This document shows positions 1 through 9,261 of a stretch of DNA of 64,000 nt, piece after piece. Within the stretch, counting starts at the first letter, position 1. Every line of letters begins with the position of its first letter. Origin of the DNA: Glycomyces arizonensis DSM 44726 (GTDB lineage: Bacteria > Actinomycetota > Actinomycetes > Mycobacteriales > Micromonosporaceae). The notes under the pieces are model-generated. The model was given only the letters and a program-made list of their open reading frames with translations. It did not search any database and was not told the DNA's origin. The DNA is taken from the NCBI RefSeq assembly GCF_000482705.1, contig NZ_AXWO01000013.1, positions 1 to 64,000 on the forward strand. Reading direction: 5' to 3'. A program made the translations under genes and the position numbers.

Positions 1-1
1 C

Positions 2-121
2 AAGACCTCGCAGGCGGTGCGATCGCTCGAAGGCTTCGTGTTCTTCGCCGAGCGCGTGGACGGCGAGGCCGGCACCGTCCTGGCCCACCAGGCCGAGCAG
101 GTGATCGACCAACTGGAGTAG
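2..121 (+). CDS. C-terminal fragment of an unidentified protein
   Basis: An open frame enters from the left edge and stops at TAG 119-121, giving the last 39 residues of a protein. The tail ends in a helix-like run (HQAEQVIDQLE). Codon usage is typical of the window, and a strong terminator hairpin follows directly, so this is probably a genuine gene end. The fragment is too short to name a family. Confidence 0.6.
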   Translation, partial: KTSQAVRSLEGFVFFAERVDGEAGTVLAHQAEQVIDQLE

Positions 122-134
122 ACGACCATCGATG

Positions 135-162
135 AGCGGGGTTCCCTTCGGGGGACCCCGCT
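135..162 (+). terminator. Rho-independent-type hairpin
   Basis: A 12-bp stem (one G-T wobble) closes on a TTCG tetraloop at 147-150. It lies 13 bases after the stop of the left-edge gene. The run after it (ttcgcgtt) is only weakly T-rich, as is common in high-GC actinobacteria. Confidence 0.75.
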
Positions 163-317
163 TTCGCGTTGACGACGACCGCTCCGCCAAACATGGGATG
201 ATACGAGGAATTCACGCGTAGGCCTTGCGCGCGTCCCCTCGTTGCGCTTGAGTGTGAAGACGAGTCACTCACGGCGCGCGCCGTGAGTCCAGCACAACAG
301 CATTGGAGCAGCTCCTC

Positions 318-2573
318 GTGCATTCCCTCCGACGGAGAGCCCGGACGGCGACCGCCGCCGCGGGCCTGGCGGCCCTCGGCATCACCGGGCTCGCCTTCCC
401 GCAGGCCGCCCACGCCGACGAGATCCCGATCATCCACATCGGCGAGGTCCAGGGGTCGATCGGCGACGACGACACCGACTTCGCATCGCCGCTGCACAAC
501 GAGACGGTCCGCGTCCAGGGCGTGGTCACCCAGCTGACCCTCGAAGGCAACGGCAACAGCGGCTTCTTCGTCCAGGAGCGCGCCGACGCCACCGACGGGG
601 ACCCGAACTCCTCGGACGGCATCTTCGTCTACAACGGCACCTTCGACAGCCTGCGCACCGCCACCGGCTCGCCCGCCGCCGAGGAGCTCGGCCCGCGCTG
701 GACCGTGGCCGTCGGCGACGAGATCGTCCTGGAGGCGAAGGTCGGCACCTACTACGGCAACGTCCAGTTCAGCGGCGGCTCGGCCTACGTCTACGACGTG
801 GTCGACACCGGCCTCGACCCGCTGGAGGCCGTCGAGGCCGCCGAGGTGGACCCGCCCGACGACGCCGCGGACGCCGAGCGCTACTTCCGCCGCCACCTGG
901 GCATGCAGCTGACCGTCCCCGCCGACTCGGTCGTCACCGCCGGACGCGACGTCTTCGGCACCGACGGCGAGGTCTGGGCCATGCGCGGCGACCACGAGGT
1001 GGCCCAGCGCGAGGACTACTCCCAGCGCGCCTACCGCGACGCCCACCCGCTCGACAACGTCCCGGGCGAAGCCTTCGACGACGGCAACGGCTACCTGTTC
1101 ACCATCGGCTCCTTCGGGATCAAGGCCACCGCCGGGAACGCCGACGCGATGATCGCGCCCGCCAAGACCTACGACGTGATCACCGAGGCCGCCACCGGCG
1201 GCGTGTACCTCACCTTCGGCAAGTACACCGTCAACGTCGCCGAGAACCTCGACCTCGAAAGCGGCCCCCAGCCCGCCGAGAACCACCCCGTCGAGCCCGC
1301 CGGGCGCGGCGAGGCCGCCATCGGCTCCTACAACGTCGAGAACCTCTACGACACCCGCGACAACCCGAACTCCGAGTGCGACGACCTCGCCGACCCCGGC
1401 TGCGTCGACCCCGACGACCCCGAAGGCAACGTCGACCCGCCGTTCGACTACGTCCCGGCCTCCTACGCGGAGTACGAGGCGCGCATGGGCCGCATGGCCG
1501 CCCAGATCACCGGCGACCTGCACAGCCCCGACGTCCTCATGGTCCAGGAGACCGAGACGCAGGACGTCTGCGAGGCCAACCCCGAGTGGACTCCCGATGC
1601 CGACCTCGGCGCCGACCGCCTCGTCTGCGACCTGGAGAACACCGGCGAGGCCAACGCGCACGCCGACGGGCAGCCCGACTCGCTCCAGGAACTGGCGCTC
1701 ATCATCGCCGAGAGCGGCGGCGCCGAGTACACCGCCGCGGGCGACCTCGACGCGGGCGACACGCGCGGCATCATGACCGCCTTCCTCTACCGCGCCGACG
1801 ACGTCGAGCTGCTCGACGCCCGCCGGAGCGACCCGGTGCTCGGCTCGGACCCGGAGGTCGACTACGGCACCGAGGCCGATGAGATCAACGCCGACGTCCA
1901 GAACCCGAAGGCGCTCAACGCGTCTCTGCCCGAGGACGTCTTGGAGCAGTGCTCGGGCTCGGGCGTGTTCGCCTGCAACGGCTCGGACGTGTTCTCACGT
2001 CCCGCGCAGGTGGGCCTGTTCCGCTTCACCTACGAGAAGCCCGGCCGCGACAAGCACGCCGACGTCTACCTGGTCGACAACCACTTCTCGTCCGGGCCGG
2101 ACCGCCGCGTCCTGCACCGCACCGAGCAGGCGGCCTACCTGGCCGCGATCAGCGACGCGATCCTGTCCGACGACCGGCGGGCCAAGGTGCTGGCAGCCGG
2201 GGACTTCAACGTCTTCCCGCGCCCGGACGACCCGTTCGCGCCGGGCCAGACGATCGCGGGCGACTGGGTCGGCCCCTCCGACCAGCTCGCGCCGATGTAC
2301 GAGGACTCAGGCCTGTCGAGCCTGTACGACACGATGCTCGACGAGCACCCCGCGGCCGCGTACTCGTACACCTACATGGGGCAGACGCAGACGCTCGACC
2401 AGATGTGGGCCTCGCCGTGGCTCCAGCGGCGGATCGAGGACGTGGCCTCGGCGCACATCAACGCCGACTACCCGGCCGACGCCCCCGGCGAGGAGCCCGC
2501 CTACGGCGCGTACGGCGTCTCGGACCACGACCCCGAGGTGGTCACGCTCGACCTGAAGCACCTCTGCAGATAG
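318..2573 (+). CDS. Secreted ExeM/NucH-family endonuclease
   Basis: The product is a predicted extracellular nuclease of about 751 aa. A GTG at 318 is preferred over the in-frame TTG at 303, because GGAG at 305-308 sits 9 bases ahead of it and the signal peptide stays intact (SLRRRAR, hydrophobic core, AHA-DE cleavage site). An OB-fold-like N-terminal half is followed by an endonuclease/exonuclease/phosphatase domain: IGSYNVENLYD near residue 335, a catalytic-type VQETE near 409, GDFNVFP near 628 and SDHDPEVV near 735. These are the usual metal- and phosphate-binding blocks of the DNase I-like fold. It probably degrades environmental DNA for phosphate or nutrients. It is monocistronic, with a terminator hairpin just after the stop. 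Confidence 0.88.
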   Translation: MHSLRRRARTATAAAGLAALGITGLAFPQAAHADEIPIIHIGEVQGSIGDDDTDFASPLHNETVRVQGVVTQLTLEGNGNSGFFVQERADATDGDPNSSDGIFVYNGTFDSLRTATGSPAAEELGPRWTVAVGDEIVLEAKVGTYYGNVQFSGGSAYVYDVVDTGLDPLEAVEAAEVDPPDDAADAERYFRRHLGMQLTVPADSVVTAGRDVFGTDGEVWAMRGDHEVAQREDYSQRAYRDAHPLDNVPGEAFDDGNGYLFTIGSFGIKATAGNADAMIAPAKTYDVITEAATGGVYLTFGKYTVNVAENLDLESGPQPAENHPVEPAGRGEAAIGSYNVENLYDTRDNPNSECDDLADPGCVDPDDPEGNVDPPFDYVPASYAEYEARMGRMAAQITGDLHSPDVLMVQETETQDVCEANPEWTPDADLGADRLVCDLENTGEANAHADGQPDSLQELALIIAESGGAEYTAAGDLDAGDTRGIMTAFLYRADDVELLDARRSDPVLGSDPEVDYGTEADEINADVQNPKALNASLPEDVLEQCSGSGVFACNGSDVFSRPAQVGLFRFTYEKPGRDKHADVYLVDNHFSSGPDRRVLHRTEQAAYLAAISDAILSDDRRAKVLAAGDFNVFPRPDDPFAPGQTIAGDWVGPSDQLAPMYEDSGLSSLYDTMLDEHPAAAYSYTYMGQTQTLDQMWASPWLQRRIEDVASAHINADYPADAPGEEPAYGAYGVSDHDPEVVTLDLKHLCR

Positions 2574-2577
2574 CGGA

Positions 2578-2610
2578 ACGGCGGCGAGCGGCCCTGCCGC
2601 TCGCCGCCGT
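2578..2610. terminator. Bidirectional terminator between convergent genes
   Basis: A perfect 14-bp stem with a 5-nt loop (ccctg) lies between the nuclease stop (2573) and the stop of the convergent binding-protein gene (2621). It can serve both strands. Confidence 0.75.
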
Positions 2611-2620
2611 CGCAACGTGA

Positions 2621-3667
2621 TCAGGTGAGCTTCTGCGCGTTCGTGATCGCCTCGGCCAAGGCCTCCAGGTTCGCCGCGGCGCTCGCGTACGAGTAGATCG
2701 GCTCGGAGTTCCAGGGCGTGATCTGGCCGGCCTCGACGGCGGGCATCGCGTTCCAGGTGGGGAACTCGGCGAGCGCGTCCGGTTGCAGCGTCAGCTCGCG
2801 GGCGTCGAGGAACAGCAGGTCGGCGGTGTACTTGCCGGCGTTCTCCCACGACAGGCTCTCGAAGTACCCGCCGGCGCCGCCGTTCTCGTCGGGGTTGTCG
2901 GGCACGATGAAGTCGACGCCGAGCTCGGTGAACAGCCGCAGGTCGTTGGCCATCACGGGGTTCGAGGCGTAGAAGTACTCGGCCGAGCCCGAGCAGGCCA
3001 GGATGGTGATCGGGTTCGCCGCGGCGGCGGCGCGCAGCGTCTCGACGGCGGCGTCGTAGCGCTCCTTGGCGCCGGTGTTCTCCTCGGATTCGAGGTCGGC
3101 GCCGAGGCTCTCGGCCAGCTCGGCGTGGCGGCCGATGACGTCGCTGAGGGTGTTGGAGCCGTCGTCGGCGGCCAGCAGCACGGGCGGGGCGAAGCTCGTG
3201 ATCTCCTCGGTGCTCTCGGCGGGCACGTACCACAGCGAGGCGGGGTCGAGGTAGTAGTGGGTCATCAGGACCTCGGGGCCGAACGCGATGTAGGCCTCGA
3301 TGTCGAACTCGCCGTAGGTGTTCCCGATGACGGTCAACTCGTCGACGGGGAGGTTCCCGGCCTGGCTGGTGGCGCTGCCGTCCTCGTTGGTGGTGGGGCC
3401 GAAGACGGCCCCCGGGGTGATGCCGAAGTCGTGGAGCGCGGCGGCCATGCCGGTGAAGGCGACGATCTTGGTGGGCACCTGGTCCAATTCGACGGTCTCG
3501 CCGGTGTCGTCGGTGAACGACCACGGGCCGCTCGAACCCGAGTCGCCGGAGTCCTCGCCGTCGCCGCCCGAACCGCAGGCGGCGAGCATGCCGGTGAGGC
3601 CGAGGGCGCCGCCGCCCGCGAGCAGCCCGCGCCTGGCGAGCTTGACGCTGTCGACATCGAATGCCAT
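2621..3667 (-). CDS. Iron-siderophore ABC transporter substrate-binding lipoprotein
   Basis: This 348-aa lipoprotein should capture a ferric siderophore outside the membrane and hand it to the divergent FecCD-type permeases. The N-terminus has a twin-arginine-like LARRGLL stretch, a hydrophobic core and a lipobox LAAC with the lipidated Cys at about residue 31, then a Gly/Ser/Asp-rich linker. The rest resembles the class III (FhuD/BtuF) binding fold, for example the early TKIVAFTG and late NSEPIYSYA blocks. The ATG at 3667 has GGAG a few bases upstream. An iron box lies 44 bp upstream of the start. The exact siderophore cannot be read from the sequence. Confidence 0.9.
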   Translation of the reverse strand: MAFDVDSVKLARRGLLAGGGALGLTGMLAACGSGGDGEDSGDSGSSGPWSFTDDTGETVELDQVPTKIVAFTGMAAALHDFGITPGAVFGPTTNEDGSATSQAGNLPVDELTVIGNTYGEFDIEAYIAFGPEVLMTHYYLDPASLWYVPAESTEEITSFAPPVLLAADDGSNTLSDVIGRHAELAESLGADLESEENTGAKERYDAAVETLRAAAAANPITILACSGSAEYFYASNPVMANDLRLFTELGVDFIVPDNPDENGGAGGYFESLSWENAGKYTADLLFLDARELTLQPDALAEFPTWNAMPAVEAGQITPWNSEPIYSYASAAANLEALAEAITNAQKLT

Positions 3668-3710
3668 GTGTATCTCCTCAGTGAAGGGCAGGTGACCGCC
3701 GGGATGTCAG

Positions 3711-3729
3711 TTAGGTTAGCCTAAGCAAA
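3711..3729 (-). promoter_or_regulatory. DtxR/IdeR-type iron box for the binding-protein gene
   Basis: TTAGGTTAGCCTAAGCAAA matches the left and central part of the known 19-bp IdeR/DtxR consensus (TTAGGTTAGSCTAACCTAA). It sits in the divergent promoter region, nearer the minus-strand gene. It implies repression when iron is plentiful. Confidence 0.85.
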
Positions 3730-3809
3730 GGAGGCGGCGTGAATCCGGCGGGGAGGCGAGTGACATGAGGTACCCCGCCGGGCGGGCGCACGGCCTCCAT
3801 CGATCCGGC

Positions 3810-3828
3810 TTAGGTTAGCCTAAACAAA
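3810..3828 (+). promoter_or_regulatory. DtxR/IdeR-type iron box for the permease operon
   Basis: TTAGGTTAGCCTAAACAAA differs from the first box by one base and ends 28 bp before the TTG start of the first permease. With two boxes 99 bp apart, each arm of the divergent locus can be repressed separately by the iron regulator. Confidence 0.85.
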
Positions 3829-3856
3829 ATAAACGACCGTCCCTCGGAGCCCGCAG

Positions 3857-4870
3857 TTGTCCACCACCGCCACCGTCGCCCCGCGAACGAACCGCCGCGT
3901 GACCGGCCTGTTCGTCTTCGCGGGCGTCCTGGTCGCCCTCGCGGTCCTCAGCGTCGCCGTCGGCTCGCGAGCGCTGAGCCTGCCCGAAGTCTGGTCCGGG
4001 CTCACCGACGCCGCCTCGGACGCCTACCCCGTCGTCACCGAGCTCCGCCTGCCCCGCACCGCCCTCGGCCTCGCCGCCGGGGCCGCCCTCGGCCTGTCCG
4101 GCGCCCTCATGCAGGCCATGACCCGCAACCCGCTGGCCGACCCCGGGCTCCTCGGCGTCAACACCGGCGCCGCGGCGGCCGTGGTCACCGCCGTCCACTT
4201 CATCGGGCTGACCACCTTCACCGGCACGCTCGCCTTCGCGTTCATCGGCGCCGCCGTCGCGGCCGTGGCCTGCTACCTCATCGGCGGCGCCGCCACAGCC
4301 ACCCCCGCGCGGCTCGCCCTCGCCGGGGCCGCCGTCACCGCCGCCGGGTACGCCTACGTCTCCGCCATCCAGCTCCTCGACACCGCCACGCTCGAGCAGA
4401 TGCGGTTCTGGTCGGTCGGGTCCCTCGTCAACGCCCACACCGTCCCGCTGTGGCCGGTCATCGGCCTCATCGCGGCCGCCGGGATCGGCGGCGTGCTCCT
4501 CGCCAGGCCGCTCAACGCGCTGGCACTCGGCGACGCCACCGCCACCGGCCTGGGCATCGACCCGCGCGTGCTGCGCGTCGCCGGGATCGGTGCCATCACC
4601 GTCCTGGCCGGGACCGCCACGGCCGCGTGCGGGCCGATCGTCTTCGTCGGGCTGGTCGTGCCGCACGTCGTGCGCGCCTTCACCGGACCCGACCAGAACT
4701 GGGTCCTGCCGTACTCGATGCTGACCGGCGCGGCGTTCCTCGTCGCCGCCGACATCATCGGCCGCGTCGTCGCCCGCCCCTCCGAACTCCAGGTCGGCAT
4801 CGTCTGCGCCGTCGTCGGCGGCCCGTTCTTCCTCTACCTGGTCAACCGCAGGAAGGTGGCCCGCCTGTGA
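3857..4870 (+). CDS. FecCD-family iron-siderophore permease, first subunit
   Basis: A 337-aa polytopic membrane protein of the FecCD/BtuC family, one half of the permease channel. Typical blocks are LRLPRTALGLAAGAALGLSG, the following MTRNPLADPGLLGVNTGA, and the GPIVFVGLVVPH block that contacts the ATPase. About nine to ten hydrophobic helices are visible. The start is the TTG at 3857, chosen because GGAG at 3846-3849 is well placed and no better in-frame start lies nearby. Its TGA overlaps the GTG of the next permease, so the two are translationally coupled. Confidence 0.92.
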   Translation: MSTTATVAPRTNRRVTGLFVFAGVLVALAVLSVAVGSRALSLPEVWSGLTDAASDAYPVVTELRLPRTALGLAAGAALGLSGALMQAMTRNPLADPGLLGVNTGAAAAVVTAVHFIGLTTFTGTLAFAFIGAAVAAVACYLIGGAATATPARLALAGAAVTAAGYAYVSAIQLLDTATLEQMRFWSVGSLVNAHTVPLWPVIGLIAAAGIGGVLLARPLNALALGDATATGLGIDPRVLRVAGIGAITVLAGTATAACGPIVFVGLVVPHVVRAFTGPDQNWVLPYSMLTGAAFLVAADIIGRVVARPSELQVGIVCAVVGGPFFLYLVNRRKVARL

Positions 4871-5919
4871 GCACCGCGCCCGCGCTCGCCCGCACGGCCG
4901 TCGTCCGCGTCGGCGGCCGCTCGGTCCGCCTGCACGGCCGCACCGCCGCCGCGGCCGCCGGATGCCTCCTCGCCCTCGTCGCCGTCGCCACCTGGTCGAC
5001 CACCACCGGCACCTTCGAGCTCACCCTCGACCGGCTCTGGGCCACGCTGAACGGCTCGGGCACCCGCGCCGAGGACTTCATCGTCTGGACGGTGCGCCTG
5101 CCGCGGCTGGCCACCGCCGTGGCCGTCGGCGCCTGCCTCGGCCTGGCCGGGGCCGTCTTCCAGACCCTCACCCGCAACCCGCTCGGCAGCCCCGACATCC
5201 TCGGCCTCACCCAGGGCGCCTCGGTCGGCGCGCTCGGCGCCATCGTCATCGCGGGAGCCTCCAGCACGGCGGTCACCGGCTCGGCCGCGGCCGGAGCGCT
5301 CGCCACCGGCCTCGGGATCTACCTGCTCACCCGCGGCGGCGACCCGTCCGGCTACCGGCTCGTCCTGGTCGGCATCGGCGTCGCGGCGATCCTCGCCGGG
5401 ATCAACGGCTACCTCCTGACCCGCAGCGACATCGTCGACGCCTCCAGAGCGGTCTACTGGCTCACCGGCGACCTGGGCGGGCGCGACTGGGGCCAGGCCG
5501 CCACCGCCGCCGTCGTCCTCGCCGCCGGGACCGTCGCGACCGTGGCGATCGGCCGCGGCCTCGACGCGCTGCGGCTCGGCGACGCGGCCGCCGTCGGCCT
5601 CGGCACGCGCGTGGGCGCGGTCAAGATCACCGCGCTGGTCACCGCCTCGGTCCTCACCGCCGGAGGCGTCGCCATGGCCGGGCCGCTCGCGTTCGTCGCG
5701 CTGGCCGCCCCGCACATCGCCGCCCGCCTGACCGGCTCGTCCCGCAGCCTCCTGTGCGCCGCGCTGGTCGGCGCGCTCATCGTCGCCGCCGCCGACGCGG
5801 CGGCCGTCTACGGCGTCGCCGGGCACCAGCTGCCGACCGGCGTCGTCACCGGCGTCGTCGGCGGCGTCTACCTCATGTGGCTGCTCGCCACACAGCGCAA
5901 GAAGGGGATCATGCCGTGA
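4867..5919 (+). CDS. FecCD-family iron-siderophore permease, second subunit
   Basis: A 350-aa second permease that should pair with the preceding one as a heterodimer. It has the family blocks VRLPRLATAVAVGACLGLAG, LTRNPLGSPDILGLTQGA and AGPLAFVALAAPHIA. The GTG start overlaps the upstream stop by four bases (GTGA), and its own stop overlaps the start of the ATPase gene in the same way. This gives equal expression of the three inner-membrane and cytosolic parts under the iron box at 3810-3828. Confidence 0.92.
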   Translation: MSTAPALARTAVVRVGGRSVRLHGRTAAAAAGCLLALVAVATWSTTTGTFELTLDRLWATLNGSGTRAEDFIVWTVRLPRLATAVAVGACLGLAGAVFQTLTRNPLGSPDILGLTQGASVGALGAIVIAGASSTAVTGSAAAGALATGLGIYLLTRGGDPSGYRLVLVGIGVAAILAGINGYLLTRSDIVDASRAVYWLTGDLGGRDWGQAATAAVVLAAGTVATVAIGRGLDALRLGDAAAVGLGTRVGAVKITALVTASVLTAGGVAMAGPLAFVALAAPHIAARLTGSSRSLLCAALVGALIVAAADAAAVYGVAGHQLPTGVVTGVVGGVYLMWLLATQRKKGIMP

Positions 5920-6710
5920 CCGTCGCATCGCAGAGCCCGCTGGCCGTCCGGAACGCCACGATCGGATACGGGCGCGTCGCCATCAGCGAAGGGCTCACCG
6001 TCGACCTCCCCGAAGGCGAGTTCACCGTCATCATCGGCCCCAACGCCTGCGGCAAGTCCACCCTGCTCAAGGCCCTGGCGCGCATGCTGAAGCCCTCGGC
6101 CGGGCGGGTGCTGCTCGACGGGCGCGACATCCACTCCCAGCCCACGAGGTCGGTCGCCAAGCGCCTGGGCCTGCTGCCGCAGTCGCCGATCGCGCCGGAC
6201 GGGATCACCGTCGCCGACCTGGTCGCCCGCGGCCGCTACCCGCACCAGGGCCTCTTGCGGCAGTGGTCGGCCGAGGACGAGGCCGTCGTCGCCGAGGCCA
6301 TGGAGGCCACCGACATCGAAGACCTCGCCTCGCGGAGCGTCGACGAGCTGTCCGGCGGCCAGCGGCAGCGGGTGTGGATCGCGATGGTGCTCGCCCAGCA
6401 GACCCCGCTGCTGCTGCTCGACGAGCCCACGACCTACCTCGACATCACCCACCAGCTCGAGGTCCTCGACCTGTGCGCCAAGCTCCACCGGGAGGGCCGC
6501 ACGCTCGTGGCGGTGCTGCACGACCTCAACCAGGCCGCCCGCTACGCCACGCACCTGATCGCGATGCGCGAGGGCGCGGTGGTCGCCGAGGGAGCCCCGG
6601 CCGACATCGTCACCGCCGACATCGTCGAGAAGGTCTTCGACCTGCCGTGCCGGATCATCGACGACCCCGAGACGGCCACGCCCCTGGTGATTCCCAAGTC
6701 CGGTCGCTAA
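5916..6710 (+). CDS. Iron-siderophore ABC transporter ATP-binding protein
   Basis: A 264-aa ATPase that powers the two FecCD permeases. Walker A GPNACGKST is at residues 41-49, the signature LSGGQ at 145-149, Walker B LLLLDE at 165-170 and the H-switch His near 202. The arrangement and length match FepC/FecE-type proteins. The GTG at 5916 overlaps the stop of the second permease. The TAA at 6708-6710 meets a TAG on the opposite strand, where the convergent LtrA-like gene would be expected to end. Confidence 0.93.
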   Translation: MTVASQSPLAVRNATIGYGRVAISEGLTVDLPEGEFTVIIGPNACGKSTLLKALARMLKPSAGRVLLDGRDIHSQPTRSVAKRLGLLPQSPIAPDGITVADLVARGRYPHQGLLRQWSAEDEAVVAEAMEATDIEDLASRSVDELSGGQRQRVWIAMVLAQQTPLLLLDEPTTYLDITHQLEVLDLCAKLHREGRTLVAVLHDLNQAARYATHLIAMREGAVVAEGAPADIVTADIVEKVFDLPCRIIDDPETATPLVIPKSGR

Positions 6711-7853
6711 GCTCCGCGCCGCGAGCCTCCTCGACCGGTACTCCAGCGCCAAGCCGCCGATGAGGACGATCGCTATGGCGCCCAGCTGACTCGCGGCGTT
6801 GTACAGGCCGACCGGCGTCACCGCCAGGACCGCCGCGGCCAGGCAGACCCGGTCGAGCGGGCGCTGCAGCGCCATGGCGGACCGCAGCCAGGCCGTGCCG
6901 AGCAGGAACGCGGCGACGCCTCCCGACACCAGCAGCATCGCCGTGAGATCGAGCGGGGACGTGGCGTGCCCGATGGCGTGCTCGACCCCCGCGGCGAACA
7001 CGATGATGCCGAGCAGCACCGGAATGAACGCGTACGAGAGTCCGTTGAGGACCTTCCGGACCCGCTGCACCTGGTCGCTCGTCTCGGCCAGCGCCTCCTC
7101 GGTCCGCGGCATCTCGTGGACGAACAGCGCCCACCACAGGCAGGCGGCGACGGCGAGGCTGAGGATCGCCGCGAAGAGCAGATCGCCGTCGAGCGCCAGC
7201 CCCGCGGCCCCGATGCTGATGGCCACCACCGACTCGCCGAGGGTGACGATGACGACCAGGCCGTGGCGCTCGGTGATGTGCCCCGGGTGCAGGGTGAGCC
7301 CCTTCTGGTTGTGAAAGATCGGGACCGACCACACGATGACGGCCGCGAGCGCCCACAGCAGGTGCCGCCACAGCCCCTCGGGGCCCAGCTGGGCGGCGAA
7401 GACGGCGGCGACGGCGGCCATGTTGGCGACGAAGACCGGCCCGACCGCCTTGGTGGCCTGGAGGTACATCAGGCCGTGGATGACCACGACGACGAGCATG
7501 CCCACGGCGATCCAGACCTCGCCCTCCTCGAAGGCGACCGGGACGCTCATGCCGACCAGCAGCCAGCCGGCCATGGCGACCAGGACGAGGATGCGGCGCG
7601 CCGGGCGCACCGGCGGGATCACGTTCGTCAGCCAGCTGTAACCGGCGAACATCCACCACAGGAACCCGAGCATGAGCACCGACTGGAGGAGGCCGGTGAG
7701 CGGGTGGTGGGCGATCAGGGCGGTGAACTGGGTGACGATGAAGACGAAGATGAGGTCGAAGAAGATCTCCAGCGTGCTGACCCTCAGCTCGTCTTCGTCC
7801 TTGGTCGGTTCGATGTTCTCCACGAACCATTGAGGGAGTCTGTCTGCGAGCAC
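6707..7853 (-). CDS. LtrA-like (low temperature requirement A) membrane protein, 3' end uncertain
   Basis: A polytopic membrane protein of the LtrA family, whose function is not established. The N-terminal block ELRVSTLEIFFDLIFVFIV is diagnostic, and about ten to twelve hydrophobic helices follow, ending near LEYRSRRLA. The start is taken as GTG 7853, with no clear RBS. The reading frame has no stop at the end of the conserved region and would continue antisense through the siderophore ATPase to 5868. A TAG in an adjacent frame at 6707-6709 gives a family-typical length of about 380 aa if one frameshift lies just before it. The coordinates here assume that end. Confidence 0.65.
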
Positions 7854-7882
7854 GCGCAATACTAACCCGGCTGCTCGGGCCG

Positions 7883-9259
7883 CTATTCGAGCTGCGCCTT
7901 GGGGATCCGCACTTCGATGGCGGTGCCCTCGCCCTCGGCGCTCTCCAGGCGCAGCTCGCCGCCGTGCCCGCCGACGATCGAGGTGACGATGGACAGCCCG
8001 AGCCCCGAGCCGCCGGTGGCGCGCGAGCGCGAGGGGTCGGCGCGGTAGAACCGGTCGAACACGCGCTGCCGGTGCTCCTCGGGGATGCCGGGCCCCTGGT
8101 CGGCCACGCGCAGCACGGCCTGCGGGCCGTCGCTGTCGACCGAGACGTCGATGCGGGTGCCCGGAGGCGTGTGGACGCGGGCGTTGTTCAGCAGGTTGAC
8201 CAGCACCTGGCGCAGCTGGCCGTCGTTGGCCACCACGGTGATCTCGTAGGGCGCGTGCAGCTCGATCGGATGGTCGGCATCGGCCACCTCGGCGTCGTCG
8301 ACCGCGTCCTGGGCGAGCTGGCGCAGCTCGACGAGCTCGCGGTCGCCGCCGACCTCCTCGTCGAGCCGGGACAGCACCATCAGGTCGTCGACGAGCCCGG
8401 CGAGCCGGGCGTTCTCCGAGCCGATGCGGTCCATGGCCCGGTCGAGCTTCTCGCCCTCGGCGGCCACGCCGGACTGGTAGAGCTGCACGTAGCCGCCGAT
8501 GGCCGTCAGCGGCGTGCGCAGCTCGTGCCCGGCGTCGGCGACGAACTGGCGCAGCCGCTCGTGCTGGCGGTCGCGCTGGCCGATGGCGTCGGTCAGGCGC
8601 GAGACCATGCGGTTGAGCGCCAACGAGAGCCGCCCCATCTCGGTGCGCGGATCGGCGGGCGTGATGCGGTGGTCGAGCCTGCCGGAGGCGACGGTCTCGG
8701 CGTCGGCGACCATCCGGTCGACCGGGCGCATGCCGCGGCGGGTGATGATCCACGCGGCCGCGATCCCGATGGCGGCCACCACGAGCGCGGTGATGATGAC
8801 GGTCCTCGTCAGCGTCCCGATGGTCGCCTCGACGTCGTCGATCGGCGTGGCGATCACGACGTCGACGGGGACGTCCTTGATGGCGTAGTAGTCGTTGACG
8901 GCGAGGGCCCGGTAGGTCACCTCGTCGTCGGTGCTCTCGACGTTGAAGTACTCGTCGGTGTCCGGTGAGGCCGACAGGTCGGGCAGTGCGAACGGCTCGT
9001 CGATGTAGCCCGAGTTCTGGACTGCCACGAGTTCCCCCTCTTGATCGAAGGCCATGACCGCGAACTCGGAGTAGCCGAAGTCCTCGGCCGGGTTCCCGTC
9101 GGGAGGGTCGCCCAGGTGGCGCGCGTACTCGAGGAGCTTCTTGTCGACCTGCCCGGTCAGGTGGTCCGAGACCGTCGTGACGGTCACGAACCCGATGACG
9201 GCCACCGCGACGATGAGCAGCACCGCCATCGCCGCGGCGATCTTGGTCCTGATCGCCAC
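7883..9259 (-). CDS. Sensor histidine kinase, OmpR/PhoB class
   Basis: A 458-aa membrane sensor kinase. TM1 is at about residues 8-30, an extracytoplasmic sensor at 31-150, TM2 at 152-172, then HAMP, a HisKA block with phosphoacceptor His245 (GHELRTP), the N box NLLNN near 356, G1 DQGPGI near 387 and G2 GGSGLGL near 417. It phosphorylates the regulator encoded 2 bp upstream (stop 9262-9264, GTG start 9259). The sensor sequence gives no clue to the stimulus. No obvious target gene adjoins it. Confidence 0.92.
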   Translation of the reverse strand: MAIRTKIAAAMAVLLIVAVAVIGFVTVTTVSDHLTGQVDKKLLEYARHLGDPPDGNPAEDFGYSEFAVMAFDQEGELVAVQNSGYIDEPFALPDLSASPDTDEYFNVESTDDEVTYRALAVNDYYAIKDVPVDVVIATPIDDVEATIGTLTRTVIITALVVAAIGIAAAWIITRRGMRPVDRMVADAETVASGRLDHRITPADPRTEMGRLSLALNRMVSRLTDAIGQRDRQHERLRQFVADAGHELRTPLTAIGGYVQLYQSGVAAEGEKLDRAMDRIGSENARLAGLVDDLMVLSRLDEEVGGDRELVELRQLAQDAVDDAEVADADHPIELHAPYEITVVANDGQLRQVLVNLLNNARVHTPPGTRIDVSVDSDGPQAVLRVADQGPGIPEEHRQRVFDRFYRADPSRSRATGGSGLGLSIVTSIVGGHGGELRLESAEGEGTAIEVRIPKAQLE

Positions 9260-9261
9260 GG

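Noticed and set aside
2783-3724. 313-aa plus-strand frame opposite the iron-binding lipoprotein
   Set aside because: Gly/Val-rich antisense shadow. The minus-strand gene has a signal peptide, lipobox, RBS and iron box.
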